A DNA stretch of 64,000 nucleotides, from the NCBI RefSeq assembly GCF_004331915.1, contig NZ_CP036528.1, forward strand, positions 2,710,273-2,774,272. Direction: 5' to 3'. This document shows, piece after piece, positions 29,759-38,813 of this stretch (position 1 is the first letter of the stretch; each line of letters begins with the position of its first letter). The notes under the pieces were generated by a model that saw nothing but the letters and a program-made list of their open reading frames with translations, did not search any database and was not told the origin of the DNA. Both the position numbers and the translations under genes were made by a program. This stretch comes from Ureibacillus thermophilus (lineage in GTDB: Bacteria > Bacillota > Bacilli > Bacillales_A > Planococcaceae).

Positions 29759-30712
29759 TCAAACCTCCCTTACGAGCAACTGGAACGGCCCAGACCCGGT
29801 CGATATGGATTGCTCAATTTCTCCATCTTTTATGAAATATACTCGATTGTCATCATATCCGGCTACAATAATCATATCTTTAAAGGCAGCAACAGAAAAT
29901 GGATTGGCTCCTACTTCTTTGCTCCATAACACATTCCCGTTCACATCGCAGGCATACAATTCATTGGAGCCATGGTTGGTGATAAAAATGGCCTCTTCAT
30001 TTCTTGCAAATCCGACAGGCATATGGGAAACCTGAATTTCTTGCAGCAACTCTCCCGTCTTTAAATCCAGCACTTTTACTTTTTGATTAGGACGGCTTCC
30101 TTCACCATGCCCTCCAATCCAAATAGTTCCTGTCTCCTCTACAATTTGCATTCCGCTCGAAGATTTATCAATCGACCATTCATCGAGAAGTTTCATCGTT
30201 TTTATATCCACAACGGACAGGGCAGGGGCTTTGTAATTGATGATATATAATTTGCCTTGATAACTATCCATGGACATTGGATAATCCTGCAGGCGAATTT
30301 CTCCTTGTTTTTCTCCATGTTCATCATAACTTGTCACTGTATTTTTCTTGCTATTGGCAATAAACAGCATTTTTTCCTTTTGATCGTAGTAAGCATTTGT
30401 TGTTCCTGTACCCGTTTTAATGGATTGGATTAATTTCCCGCTGGACAACTCGTAAATGTCTACTTCATCTAATTGGTGTCCATAAAGCACGATGCGGTCA
30501 AAAGGAATCAATGCTGCCCCCGTATACGCTTTTTCAAATTTCCATGTGGTAATCCGTTCTCCCTTTGAATCTAAAAAATCGATTGAGGGTTCCAATATAT
30601 TGACAGAAGCAACAAAGGACTGATGGGGATTGATGGATGAAAAACGTTCATCAATGCATCCTTGCATTATCCAAATCAAGCATAAAAATAATAGGACTGT
30701 CCAGTTTTTCAA
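29759..30712 (-). CDS. YncE-like beta-propeller lipoprotein
   Basis: This is a surface lipoprotein of 317 residues with a short signal peptide ending WIMQGC and a repeated beta-propeller of YncE/NHL type. Blades can be seen as ELSSGKLIQSIKTGTGTTNA, VDIKTMKLLDEWSIDKSSSG and LDLKTGELLQEIQVSHMPVG. The TTG at 30712 lies after GAGAGGTG. It leads a four-gene operon with the regulator, the kinase and the YtkA-like lipoprotein, so it may report on or bind the same signal. The ligand is unknown. Confidence 0.8.
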   Translation of the reverse strand: MKNWTVLLFLCLIWIMQGCIDERFSSINPHQSFVASVNILEPSIDFLDSKGERITTWKFEKAYTGAALIPFDRIVLYGHQLDEVDIYELSSGKLIQSIKTGTGTTNAYYDQKEKMLFIANSKKNTVTSYDEHGEKQGEIRLQDYPMSMDSYQGKLYIINYKAPALSVVDIKTMKLLDEWSIDKSSSGMQIVEETGTIWIGGHGEGSRPNQKVKVLDLKTGELLQEIQVSHMPVGFARNEEAIFITNHGSNELYACDVNGNVLWSKEVGANPFSVAAFKDMIIVAGYDDNRVYFIKDGEIEQSISTGSGPFQLLVREV

Positions 30713-30936
30713 ACAATCACCTCTCATCCTATAAGTGTAGTGAAAAAGTGTGAAGTTTTGATGAAATAAATTTGACAATCTTTTCAAATTTTATACTTTG
30801 ATTGGAGGTAGTTTTTTCTTGCATAAATAGGGAGGTGAGGTGTCTTCTTATGCGGATGAACTTTTCTAGTTTTTGCCGATTAAATCTATAAGAAAAAAAG
30901 AGCCTCTCGCCACTAGGAGGGAGCCCATTACTGCGT

Positions 30937-31416
30937 TTACTTTATTTTCTCTTTTATAAATCTCAGCCCTTCTTCCCTTGTGCCATTTGGCTTAAATTCT
31001 AATTTTTCCAGAATTCTCATAGATGCGGCGTTATCTGCAGCCGTTTCCGCCTCAATAAATAATACATCCTGCTGCGCGAATGCCCACTCTATTAGACCTT
31101 TGCCATCTTCCGTTGCATAGCCGTTTCCCTCATAGGGTGAATCGATGTTGTAGCCAATCTTTACGGAACGGTTGATTGGCGTGCCTTTGAATCCAATACT
31201 GCCAATCTGCTCTTTTGAACTTCCAAGCACAACTTTCCATGGCGAATACCATACACGATTTACAACATCATTCATACAGCTATCCAACATTTCGCTATAA
31301 GCATTTTTTAATTCTAAATCGCTTGCGTTCATGATTAGCGTCCTGATTTCATCATCTGTCATTGACTCCAGCATAAGCCGGTTAATCTTTACAATCACTT
31401 CTTTATTCATTGTCAT
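30937..31416 (-). CDS. GNAT-family N-acetyltransferase
   Basis: This acetyl-CoA-dependent transferase resembles the RimJ/RimL type. The acetyl-CoA loop region GYNIDSPYEGNGYATEDGKGLIEWAF and the end ASMRILEKLEFKPNGT are typical. The substrate is unknown. The start is uncertain: ATG at 31416 or 31410, both with weak ribosome sites. It lies alone downstream of the hem operon. Confidence 0.82.
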   Translation of the reverse strand: MTMNKEVIVKINRLMLESMTDDEIRTLIMNASDLELKNAYSEMLDSCMNDVVNRVWYSPWKVVLGSSKEQIGSIGFKGTPINRSVKIGYNIDSPYEGNGYATEDGKGLIEWAFAQQDVLFIEAETAADNAASMRILEKLEFKPNGTREEGLRFIKEKIK

Positions 31417-31483
31417 ACAGCCTAAAAACATTTATCCCTATTTTTTCGAATGAAACATCCTACTGTAATACCATTTTTCAACA

Positions 31484-31542
31484 AAAATGAAAGGCTTCCA
31501 TCCATCGGTCTAATTGCCGATTTTCTGGAAACCTTTCATTTA
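31484..31542 (-). terminator. hemEHY operon terminator
   Basis: On the minus strand AATGAAAGGTTTCCA pairs with TGGAAGCCTTTCATT across a long loop and is followed by TTTTG. The stem begins at the hemY stop codon. Confidence 0.7.
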
Positions 31543-32961
31543 AACGAATTGCGCTTGAAACATCTTATCCACTATTTCTTCTGCCGCTTGTCTGCCTTGC
31601 AGCACACAATCTGGAACACTGATTCCTTCATATGAACTTCCCGCTAATTTCACATTAGGAAATTCTTTCTTGAGAATCCCCCTCATTTTTTCCAACCGTT
31701 TCTCATGCCCCACCGTATATTGCGGCATTGATTGCTTCCATCGCGAAACTACAGTAAACGCTGGTTTTTGGGTAATTCCAAGGGATTTCTCTAAATCACG
31801 AAGCACCGTTTTTTCAATATCCGCATCAGACAATTCTACGATGGCTTCGTCTCCCACACGGCCAATATACGTCCGGAGCAAATCATATCCTTCAGGCGCT
31901 ACATTATCCCACTTATGATTGCTCCATGTGCAAGTCGTAATGGAAATATCGCTGTTTCTTGCAAAATAAAAACTAATTGCATCCTTGTATTTCTCGCTAT
32001 CGATCCCTTCAAAGGCCATTGTAACCGTTGCAATCGTCGCATAGCTCATATCTGGAATCTCATAGAACATTCCGTAATGATGAAACATATTTTTCGCTTC
32101 ATTCAAAGAAGTTGTGACAATCACTCCATGGCATTTGAGCGGCGCGATATTATTAAAATAAATTTGCAGCGTGCCGTCTTGCAGCTTATCAATTGATTCT
32201 ACTTTCACGCCTTTTAAAATCGTTTTTGACGGCAGCTGTTCTTCCAATTTTTCCACTAACGTTTCTAAACCGTTTTTGAATGTTTGGTAGCCTTTCATCT
32301 GGCTGCTTAAAAAGGAAAAGTTCGTTTTTTTCATGCCATAAATTAAACTGCGATATTGTTTTTCAAGTTCATAAATCTCCGGAAACATGGATTGAATGCT
32401 CAGCCGATCAATATCACCTGCAAAAGTTCCTGCAAGCAGCGGCTCTACTAAGTTTTCAACTACTTCTTTTCCAAATCGGCGTCGGAAAAAGTCCCCAATT
32501 GGTTCATCCTTATTTTCCCTCATTTTAGGCAATACTAAATCTCCTGCAGCGCGAAACTTTCCACTTAATGAAACAATCCCAGAAGTTAATAATGAGGGGA
32601 CAATGGGTGACCCACCAAATAAAATACCATTGGGAATGGGATACAGATGTCCACCAACAGCCACATATGTTTGACCTTTTTTATTGGTTACAACTTCATT
32701 TTCCATTCCCAAATGTTTCGCCAATTCCATCATGCCATTTTCATGATCAACAAAAGATTCAGGACCCCGTTCAATAATAAATCCATCTTTTCTTAAAGTT
32801 TGGATTTTGCCACCTAATCTTAATGACGATTCAATTAACATCACATCTAAAGGCAAGTGACGTTCCCGCGCATACTTATCCAAATAAAACGCTGCAGTTA
32901 ACCCAGTAATACCACCGCCAATGACAGCTATTTTTTTTCGATTCGTCACCCTCATCATCAC
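31540..32961 (-). CDS. hemY: Coproporphyrinogen III / protoporphyrinogen oxidase
   Basis: HemY (CgoX) is an FAD enzyme that oxidises coproporphyrinogen III to coproporphyrin III in the Gram-positive haem pathway. The dinucleotide-binding motif VIGGGITGLTAAFYLDKYAR is at the N-terminus, with RLGGKIQTLR next, and the C-terminal FAD block LAGSSYEGISVPDCVLQGRQ is present. The length of 473 residues is normal. The exact start among two adjacent ATG codons (32961, 32958) is open. It follows hemH by 6 bases. Confidence 0.95.
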   Translation of the reverse strand: MMMRVTNRKKIAVIGGGITGLTAAFYLDKYARERHLPLDVMLIESSLRLGGKIQTLRKDGFIIERGPESFVDHENGMMELAKHLGMENEVVTNKKGQTYVAVGGHLYPIPNGILFGGSPIVPSLLTSGIVSLSGKFRAAGDLVLPKMRENKDEPIGDFFRRRFGKEVVENLVEPLLAGTFAGDIDRLSIQSMFPEIYELEKQYRSLIYGMKKTNFSFLSSQMKGYQTFKNGLETLVEKLEEQLPSKTILKGVKVESIDKLQDGTLQIYFNNIAPLKCHGVIVTTSLNEAKNMFHHYGMFYEIPDMSYATIATVTMAFEGIDSEKYKDAISFYFARNSDISITTCTWSNHKWDNVAPEGYDLLRTYIGRVGDEAIVELSDADIEKTVLRDLEKSLGITQKPAFTVVSRWKQSMPQYTVGHEKRLEKMRGILKKEFPNVKLAGSSYEGISVPDCVLQGRQAAEEIVDKMFQAQFV

Positions 32962-32967
32962 TTTCTA

Positions 32968-33900
32968 TTATTTCTCTAGCATTTTAAAAATAGCATCAAT
33001 CATCGCATCGATAAATAACGGATGCGTATTTGGCATTGGTGGGCGATAGTAATTTGCTCCCAATTCATCGCACACATTTTTGCATTCAATATCGTTGTCG
33101 TATAGCACTTCTAAATGCTCTGTTACAAATCCAACTGGTGCATATACGAATGAACGATATCCTTTTTTCTCATAAAGCTCTCTTGTTAAATCTTGTACAT
33201 CCGGACCAAGCCATGGTTCAGGTGTTTGTCCTGCTGATTGCCATCCCACTTCCACATTTGGAAGCCCTGTTTTTTCTTGAATTAAACGGGCTGTTTCAAA
33301 AAGCTGTTGTTCATATGGGTCGCCTACTTGTTTAATTTTTTCAGGCAAGGAATGGTTGGAAACAATGACACAAGCTTTTTCCTTTTCTTCCTCGGACATT
33401 TTTTCGAACTCTTTCAGAATGGCTTGAGCCCAATATTCAATAAATTTTGGCTCATCATACCATGCTTCCACAGAATTAATTTTCAAAGTGCCGCCTAATT
33501 TATCCGCCGTTTCTTTCGCTCTGCCATTATATGATTGAATGGAAAATGTGGAAAAGTGAGGAGCCAATACAATCGAAACTGCTTCCTGAATTCCATCTTT
33601 CACCATTTGCTCAACAGCATCTTCAATAAACGGCTCGATATGTTTTAAACCGATGTATAATTTATATTCCACTTCATCTTGGACTTCATTTAAACGATTG
33701 ACAAGCGCCTCTGCTTGTTTTTTTGTCATTTCTGCAAGAGGAGAAATACCGCCAATCGCTTTATAACGGGCTTTCAAATCATCTATATGTTCTTGGGAAG
33801 GTCTTCTCCCATGACGAATATGTGTATAATATCTTTCAATATCTTCTTCTTTATATGGCGTGCCATATGCCATCACTAATAAACCATGTACTGGTTTCAA
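32968..33900 (-). CDS. hemH: Coproporphyrin III ferrochelatase
   Basis: HemH (CpfC) inserts ferrous iron into coproporphyrin III. The N-terminus [20 protein letters not shown] and the catalytic region [20 protein letters not shown] (with the His) are typical, as is the Glu in [18 protein letters not shown] take the TTG at 33900 (310 residues), which lies six bases after GAGGTG; a GTG at 33909 lacks a ribosome site of its own. It is the middle gene of hemEHY. Confidence 0.95.
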   Translation of the reverse strand: MKPVHGLLVMAYGTPYKEEDIERYYTHIRHGRRPSQEHIDDLKARYKAIGGISPLAEMTKKQAEALVNRLNEVQDEVEYKLYIGLKHIEPFIEDAVEQMVKDGIQEAVSIVLAPHFSTFSIQSYNGRAKETADKLGGTLKINSVEAWYDEPKFIEYWAQAILKEFEKMSEEEKEKACVIVSNHSLPEKIKQVGDPYEQQLFETARLIQEKTGLPNVEVGWQSAGQTPEPWLGPDVQDLTRELYEKKGYRSFVYAPVGFVTEHLEVLYDNDIECKNVCDELGANYYRPPMPNTHPLFIDAMIDAIFKMLEK

Positions 33901-33924
33901 TGTTTTCACCTCATAAACAAATTT

Positions 33925-34983
33925 TTATTCATTTGCTAGTTTAGCAATCCGTTCTCTGCTGTAATCATGGATTAAATTTGTCAATCGTTTTAATACTTCA
34001 GGATTTACCTCAGGGAATACGCCATGTCCTAAGTTAAAGATGTGTCCTCCCGGCAATTCGATACCTTGGTCGATAATATCTTTCGCTCTTCGTTCAATGA
34101 CAGACCAATCCGCTAAAAGAATGGAAGGATCTAAATTTCCTTGGACAGGTTTTTCTACCCCTAATTCACGGGCTTTGCGTATCGGCATCCGCCAATCAAG
34201 TCCCACAACATCAATTGGCAAATCATTCCACTCATGAAGTAAATGGCTTGCTCCAACACCAAATAAAATTAATGGAACATTTTGATTGCGCAACTCTGCA
34301 AAAATGCGAGTCATGACTGGTTTAATAAATACGCGGTAGTCATCAACGTTCAATGCTCCCACCCAAGAGTCAAACACTTGAATGGCGCTTGCACCGGCCT
34401 CCACTTGGGCTGAAATATCCGCAATAATCATATCCGCAAGCTTATCCATCAATTTAAACCATGCTTTTGGATCAGAAACCATAAATGATTTTGTTTTACT
34501 GTAATTTCTGGAAGGGCCTCCTTCAATCATGTAGCTGGCTAAAGTAAAAGGAGCGCCAGTAAATCCAATGAGCGGCACATCCAACTGCTCTTCTGTTAAA
34601 AGTCTGATGGTTTCAAACACATATGGCGTATGTTCCTTCGGATAAAACTCGCCCAACTTTTCCACATCTTCTACGCTTCGAATAGGATTGGAAATGACAG
34701 GACCAACGCCCGGCTTGATTTTGACATCAACTCCGATGCTTGGCAAAGGCGTCACAATATCTTTATAAAGAATCGCTGCATCGACATTATATTGTTCGAC
34801 AGGCAGTCTTGTAACATATGCACAAAGCTCCGGTTGTTTTGTAATTTCTTCCAGTGAATATTTTTCTTTTATTTTTCGATACTCTGGTTGCGAACGTCCT
34901 GCTTGGCGCATATACCATACCGGTGTATATTCCGTTCGTTCTCCCCTTGCTGCTCGAATTAATGTGTCGTTGATTTGCCTCAT
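33925..34983 (-). CDS. hemE: Uroporphyrinogen decarboxylase
   Basis: HemE decarboxylates uroporphyrinogen III to coproporphyrinogen III. The signature [16 protein letters not shown] is near the N-terminus, and the second signature [20 protein letters not shown] and the C-terminal [14 protein letters not shown] are intact. The length of 352 residues is normal. It heads the hemEHY operon, with AGGGGAAGG upstream. The 300-bp gap upstream to hmoB holds only divergent promoter regions that I could not resolve. Confidence 0.97.
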   Translation of the reverse strand: MRQINDTLIRAARGERTEYTPVWYMRQAGRSQPEYRKIKEKYSLEEITKQPELCAYVTRLPVEQYNVDAAILYKDIVTPLPSIGVDVKIKPGVGPVISNPIRSVEDVEKLGEFYPKEHTPYVFETIRLLTEEQLDVPLIGFTGAPFTLASYMIEGGPSRNYSKTKSFMVSDPKAWFKLMDKLADMIIADISAQVEAGASAIQVFDSWVGALNVDDYRVFIKPVMTRIFAELRNQNVPLILFGVGASHLLHEWNDLPIDVVGLDWRMPIRKARELGVEKPVQGNLDPSILLADWSVIERRAKDIIDQGIELPGGHIFNLGHGVFPEVNPEVLKRLTNLIHDYSRERIAKLANE

Positions 34984-35284
34984 TTTTATAACCTTCCCCT
35001 CAAAAGATAATCGTTTGACTAAAAGTTCAATGAAATCGATTGCAATTTTTCACTTTTCAAGAAATTTCATCGCTGAAAATTACTACAATTCATTATAATA
35101 ACTATAATCTTGGAATTCATCCACTACTTCATTGATACCCATCAATATATACTGTTCCTTTACCATTGTATAGCTTTCTCTGACAAATGTCATAAAAATG
35201 TTCTTTTAATAGCTCATTTTTCTTAATGAATTTTTGACAAAATTAAGTCACATGATGAAACAAAGTAATTAAGGAGGAATCAAA

Positions 35285-35812
35285 ATGAACTTTTACATGA
35301 CGACCGGAACTCCACTATTTATGGAACAATTGCATAAGAAACATGGAAATGAAAAGATGTATATTCTCTATGGAACGACAGAAACCCTTTTGCTTCATGA
35401 GACTGAAAGAAAAACGGTTTTCCAAACGCCGAGAATATATGAAGTGGTTGATGGAGCAAATGAACTGCAGCAATCAGGTTTTTTCACTCTATACCATATT
35501 CCTGTTTCGGATGAAGGGAGACCGATTTTTGAAAAAAATATAAAAGAACGTTCCGGAAGATTAAAAGAGCAAACGGGGCTGGTTGCCTATCGACTTCTTC
35601 GTCCTAAAAAATCTGAAACCTACGTGATTCTCCTTCAATGGACCGACAAACGCTCTTATGATATTTGGAAAAAATACGATCCAATTGCCCAAGAACTAGA
35701 AAACTTTAAGATCGGTGTCAAAAAAGACAATATCTTCAATGCGGCCATATATATCACAACCTACTCTGGCGCAAAACAAAAAGCGGAAGAACAAGAAGAG
35801 GCTGGGACATAA
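35285..35812 (+). CDS. hmoB: HmoB-type haem-degrading monooxygenase
   Basis: This 175-residue protein resembles B. subtilis HmoB (YhgC): an N-terminal part of unknown fold and a C-terminal antibiotic-biosynthesis-monooxygenase (ABM) domain (SDEGRPIFEKNIKERSGRLK, then LLRPKKSETYVILLQWTDKR). HmoB opens the haem ring to release iron. It lies divergent from hemEHY, as in B. subtilis. The ATG follows AAGGAGG. Its last codons (GAG GCT GGG ACA TAA) are the first bases of the repeat at 35798, so the C-terminal EAGT and the stop are supplied by that element. Confidence 0.85.
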   Translation: MNFYMTTGTPLFMEQLHKKHGNEKMYILYGTTETLLLHETERKTVFQTPRIYEVVDGANELQQSGFFTLYHIPVSDEGRPIFEKNIKERSGRLKEQTGLVAYRLLRPKKSETYVILLQWTDKRSYDIWKKYDPIAQELENFKIGVKKDNIFNAAIYITTYSGAKQKAEEQEEAGT

Positions 35813-36124
35813 ACAAAAAATGAAAGGGGCAGTTGAAAGATTTTTGATAAAAAATTGATAGAACGAAAAATTGATTGAAACGGGGCAAGTTTCTGTCGCG
35901 CACGCTTAGTCGCAAAGCGGAGCAAGCTCAAGGAAGTAAATTCAAAGCTTTCCTGCGACTAGCCCTCTTAAGACCACGCGAAGCGAAGGAATGACTCAGA
36001 GGAGAGTCTAGCGGGGCGTGCGGAAAGCGTCCCCGGAAAGGAAATCAATTTTAATAACATATCAAAAAAAACATCATTTTCGCTTTGGAGAAAATGATGT
36101 TTTTTTTAGATTTGTCCCAACCTC
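35798..36124 (+). repeat. 300-bp interspersed repeat with terminal inverted repeats, copy A
   Basis: This element begins GAGGCTGGGACATAAAC and ends AGATTTGTCCCAACCTC, so its ends are inverted repeats (GAGGYTGGGACA). It is an inverted copy of 21395-21697, with a GC-rich centre (GGAAAGCGTCCCCGG) and a strong hairpin AACATCATTTTC/GAAAATGATGTT near its right end. The same end sequence borders the IS1182-like element at 60.6-63.9 kb. It encodes nothing credible. Confidence 0.85.
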
Positions 36125-36157
36125 TTTTCCTTCCAGAAGAAGCAGTGTCCCAATACA

Positions 36158-36198
36158 AAATAAAAAAAGCAGCTTAAGCTCATACTCAAGCCGCTTCT
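36158..36198 (-). terminator. ecsAB terminator
   Basis: On the minus strand AGCGGCTTGAG pairs with GCTTAAGCTGCT and is followed by seven T and more A/T. Confidence 0.75.
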
Positions 36199-36204
36199 AA
36201 AACT

Positions 36205-37404
36205 CTAAACTTGCACTGACGGATCCTTTGACATGCAGAATGTCAATTCATTTACAACAATCACAATCAACGCCGAAACGAAGAACAATGGATGTCCAAT
36301 GGCGCAAAGCATTACAATCATAGCTTGCATAACCATAAAGATGCGGAGCAATTTTTGAACGGCTTTCTTCCGTTGATTGTCCTTAATAGGATAGAGCATG
36401 TCCATGCGAAAGTCGCTCGAAGATAACAACGCATATTTCAATTGAATCGTGGTCGCAAAACTTAAAGCCCCTGCCACAATCCATAAAACAACAGGAATAT
36501 CAATCAATAGAGCCACGATTGCAGAAATAAGCGTTAAACGCACCCATAAATAAAAATGGTCATTCGTTCTGACAAAGGTACGGAATATTAAATAACTTTG
36601 TGTATTTTCCTTTTTATATGGAACAAACTTGTAAACGGCATCCAGCCAAGTTCTCCGCTTTACTGCCCCGCGGATATGAGGAACATCGGTAAAATAATTG
36701 GCAAACCGATAAAAGGCCATCATTCGATTTTGTTCCAATTTGACAAAATGCTCATAAGGAATCGGTTGCACCTTTGCTTTTTTTGATAACGAAGCATTAT
36801 ACACTAAAAGCAGCACGAAATAAATAATTGCCCACCAAAAGGAATCAGACAATGCGGACTGCACCGCCAAAATGGATACCGCCATCCGTGCAATGCGATC
36901 ATAAACCACATAATAGCCGCGATAAGCAAAACGGTAATGGAATTCTGCTTGAACGTTCATATATTTTAAAAGAATCACGAACAATAGGCCGAGCCATATT
37001 TGCCACGTTGATAAATCTGTCACTGCATTTATTAAAGGAATCAAAACAATATAGCAAATCACCGGCAAAATCACTTGGGACCAAAATGTCCAATTCAGCG
37101 CTTTTCGAAAATAAAGATGCATCTCTTTTTCCAGCGGCAGCAAATACACTTGATCCGGTTCCCGAAGCAATGTGACAGTCCGAGAAAAACAGACAACAAT
37201 TCCTACAATGACTGCAGCGAGCCAATCAGCAGGAAAATCCGGAGACACAACATGCAGCCATTCGCTATATTGATACGCCAACGCCCCAATGGCAAACACT
37301 AATACAATCGCCAAATGCCCAGTAAAGACAAACCGCATATATTTTTGAACTTCTAAAAGATAATGTTCAAACCGTTTGGACCAAACATCTGTCAAGTTAT
37401 TCAT
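36205..37404 (-). CDS. ecsB: ABC transporter permease EcsB
   Basis: EcsB is a polytopic membrane protein of 399 residues with about six to nine hydrophobic segments. Together with EcsA it is needed for protein secretion, regulated membrane proteolysis and competence in Bacillus. The N-terminus NLTDVWSKRFEHYLLEVQKY is typical of the family. It overlaps ecsA by 8 bases. No ecsC follows, unlike in B. subtilis. Confidence 0.9.
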   Translation of the reverse strand: MNNLTDVWSKRFEHYLLEVQKYMRFVFTGHLAIVLVFAIGALAYQYSEWLHVVSPDFPADWLAAVIVGIVVCFSRTVTLLREPDQVYLLPLEKEMHLYFRKALNWTFWSQVILPVICYIVLIPLINAVTDLSTWQIWLGLLFVILLKYMNVQAEFHYRFAYRGYYVVYDRIARMAVSILAVQSALSDSFWWAIIYFVLLLVYNASLSKKAKVQPIPYEHFVKLEQNRMMAFYRFANYFTDVPHIRGAVKRRTWLDAVYKFVPYKKENTQSYLIFRTFVRTNDHFYLWVRLTLISAIVALLIDIPVVLWIVAGALSFATTIQLKYALLSSSDFRMDMLYPIKDNQRKKAVQKLLRIFMVMQAMIVMLCAIGHPLFFVSALIVIVVNELTFCMSKDPSVQV

Positions 37405-38131
37405 GCCGATCTTCCTTCGTCATGGCGATATACAAATCGTCCAGTGTGGCATTTGGCATGCCGAACGCTTCCCGCAAATCATTCATCGTTCCCTGTGCAC
37501 GAACGCGACCTTCGTGAAGAAAAATAATGCGGTCGCAATACTTTTCGGCAGTTGATAAAACATGGGTGGACATTAATACAGAAGCCCCTTCTCTTTTACG
37601 CTCCGAAATCTGCTCAAGCAAAGATTGAATGGCCAATGGATCTAGCCCTACAAACGGTTCATCAATAATATATAAAGAAGGCTTGACCAAAAAGGCGCAC
37701 ATAATCATCACCTTTTGTTTCATCCCTTTTGAGAAATGGGATGGGAACCAATTAAGCCGCTTCTCCATTCGAAACTCTTCCAATAATTTTTCAGAGCGTT
37801 CTTTCAACGTCTTCTCATCAATGCCATAAGCCATGGCTGTCAATTCCAAATGTTCTTTTAACGTCAATTCCTCATATAATACCGGCGTTTCGGGAATATA
37901 AGAGAAAGAGGAACGGTATTTTTCAATATCTTCTTGCAAGGTCATCCCATTTAATCGAATTTCCCCTTTTTGTGGAATCAGTGTGCCGATAATGTGTTTA
38001 ATGGTTGTACTTTTTCCTGCACCATTTAATCCTATTAACCCCACCAATTCCCCTTGTCCAATGGAAAAATTTAAATCCTTAATGACCGGTTTTCTTGTAT
38101 AGCCGCCTGTTACATCCTTTAGTTCCAACAT
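37397..38131 (-). CDS. ecsA: ABC transporter ATP-binding protein EcsA
   Basis: EcsA is the ATPase of the Ecs exporter. Walker A is GLNGAGKSTT, the signature is FSKGMKQKVMIMCAFL, and Walker B is LYIIDEPFVGLDP. I place the start at the ATG at 38131 (244 residues), which follows AGGAGTG. It lies divergent from hit, the arrangement known from B. subtilis. Confidence 0.95.
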   Translation of the reverse strand: MLELKDVTGGYTRKPVIKDLNFSIGQGELVGLIGLNGAGKSTTIKHIIGTLIPQKGEIRLNGMTLQEDIEKYRSSFSYIPETPVLYEELTLKEHLELTAMAYGIDEKTLKERSEKLLEEFRMEKRLNWFPSHFSKGMKQKVMIMCAFLVKPSLYIIDEPFVGLDPLAIQSLLEQISERKREGASVLMSTHVLSTAEKYCDRIIFLHEGRVRAQGTMNDLREAFGMPNATLDDLYIAMTKEDRHE

Positions 38132-38225
38132 ATTTCTAACACTCCTATTCTTCCTACAGTGTATCAAAAATGGAGGGAGTTATGTTAAAATGAAAATAAC
38201 ATTTTGAAAGAAAGGATTGGGTGAA

Positions 38226-38651
38226 ATGAGCGACTGCATTTTCTGCAAAATTATTGAAGGGTCCATTCCGTCCAATAAAGTATATGAAGATGAACACGTA
38301 CTAGCGTTTATGGATGTAGCTCCACTAACAAAAGGACATACATTGCTCATTCCAAAACAACACGTAAAAGATCTTTTTGAAATGCCTGAAGATGTAGCAA
38401 GAAATTTATATGCAGCTGCACCAAAAATTGCAAATGCCATTAAAAAAGCATTCAACCCAGTTGGAATGAATACGGTGAATAATAATGGCGCCTTTGCTGG
38501 ACAAACTGTGTTCCATTATCATTTGCATTTCATTCCCCGCTATGATGAAAGCGACGGATTAAAAGTAAGATGGGAAGCAAAAAAAGACGAGTTTACGCCT
38601 GAACAATTAAAAACGATTGCAGAAGAAATCAAAGCAAATTTAAATGAATAA
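38226..38651 (+). CDS. hit: HIT-family protein
   Basis: This is a histidine-triad nucleotide-binding protein of 141 residues that hydrolyses AMP-linked substrates. The triad HYHLHF lies in GQTVFHYHLHFIPRY, and the N-terminal CIFCKIIEG with two zinc-type cysteines is typical. I take the ATG at 38226, which is preceded by AAAGGATTGGG. It faces ecsA across a short divergent promoter region. Confidence 0.93.
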   Translation: MSDCIFCKIIEGSIPSNKVYEDEHVLAFMDVAPLTKGHTLLIPKQHVKDLFEMPEDVARNLYAAAPKIANAIKKAFNPVGMNTVNNNGAFAGQTVFHYHLHFIPRYDESDGLKVRWEAKKDEFTPEQLKTIAEEIKANLNE

Positions 38652-38657
38652 GATTCG

Positions 38658-38690
38658 GACTGGCTCCATTTTTGAGCCGGTCTTTTTATT
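38658..38690 (+). terminator. hit terminator
   Basis: GACTGGCTC pairs with GAGCCGGTC across a 7-base loop and is followed by five T. Confidence 0.85.
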
Positions 38691-38709
38691 TATACTCTAT
38701 TAAAAATAC

Positions 38710-38738
38710 TTGAAAATTATTTCTTATAAGATTACAAT
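38710..38738 (+). promoter_or_regulatory. trpP promoter
   Basis: TTGAAA and TACAAT are separated by exactly 17 bases. The predicted leader before the ATG at 38814 is about 70 bases. Confidence 0.75.
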
Positions 38739-38765
38739 TATCGTACTATAAATTTCGCTGACAGC

Positions 38766-38807
38766 TAGTGACTGTTAGGAAGTTGAGCATAGTTTAGCAG
38801 AGGAGAG
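38766..38807 (+). promoter_or_regulatory. Predicted TRAP binding site over the trpP ribosome site
   Basis: Five GAG/TAG triplets start at 38785, 38790, 38795, 38800 and 38805, spaced exactly 5 bases apart (two-base spacers), with further TAG triplets at 38766 and 38776. The last repeats cover the Shine-Dalgarno GAGGAGAG. This is the geometry bound by the tryptophan-activated TRAP protein, which blocks trpP translation in B. subtilis. Whether this organism has TRAP is not shown by the window. Confidence 0.8.
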
Positions 38808-38813
38808 AAGTGT

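Noticed and set aside
30888-30930. Terminator of the acetyltransferase gene
   Set aside because: The arms GGGCTCCCTC and GAGAGGCTC pair only in part, so although T residues follow on the minus strand I did not list it.
36018-36200. Open frame in repeat copy A
   Set aside because: It crosses the terminator hairpin of the element and the ecsAB terminator and has no ribosome site or homology I recognise.
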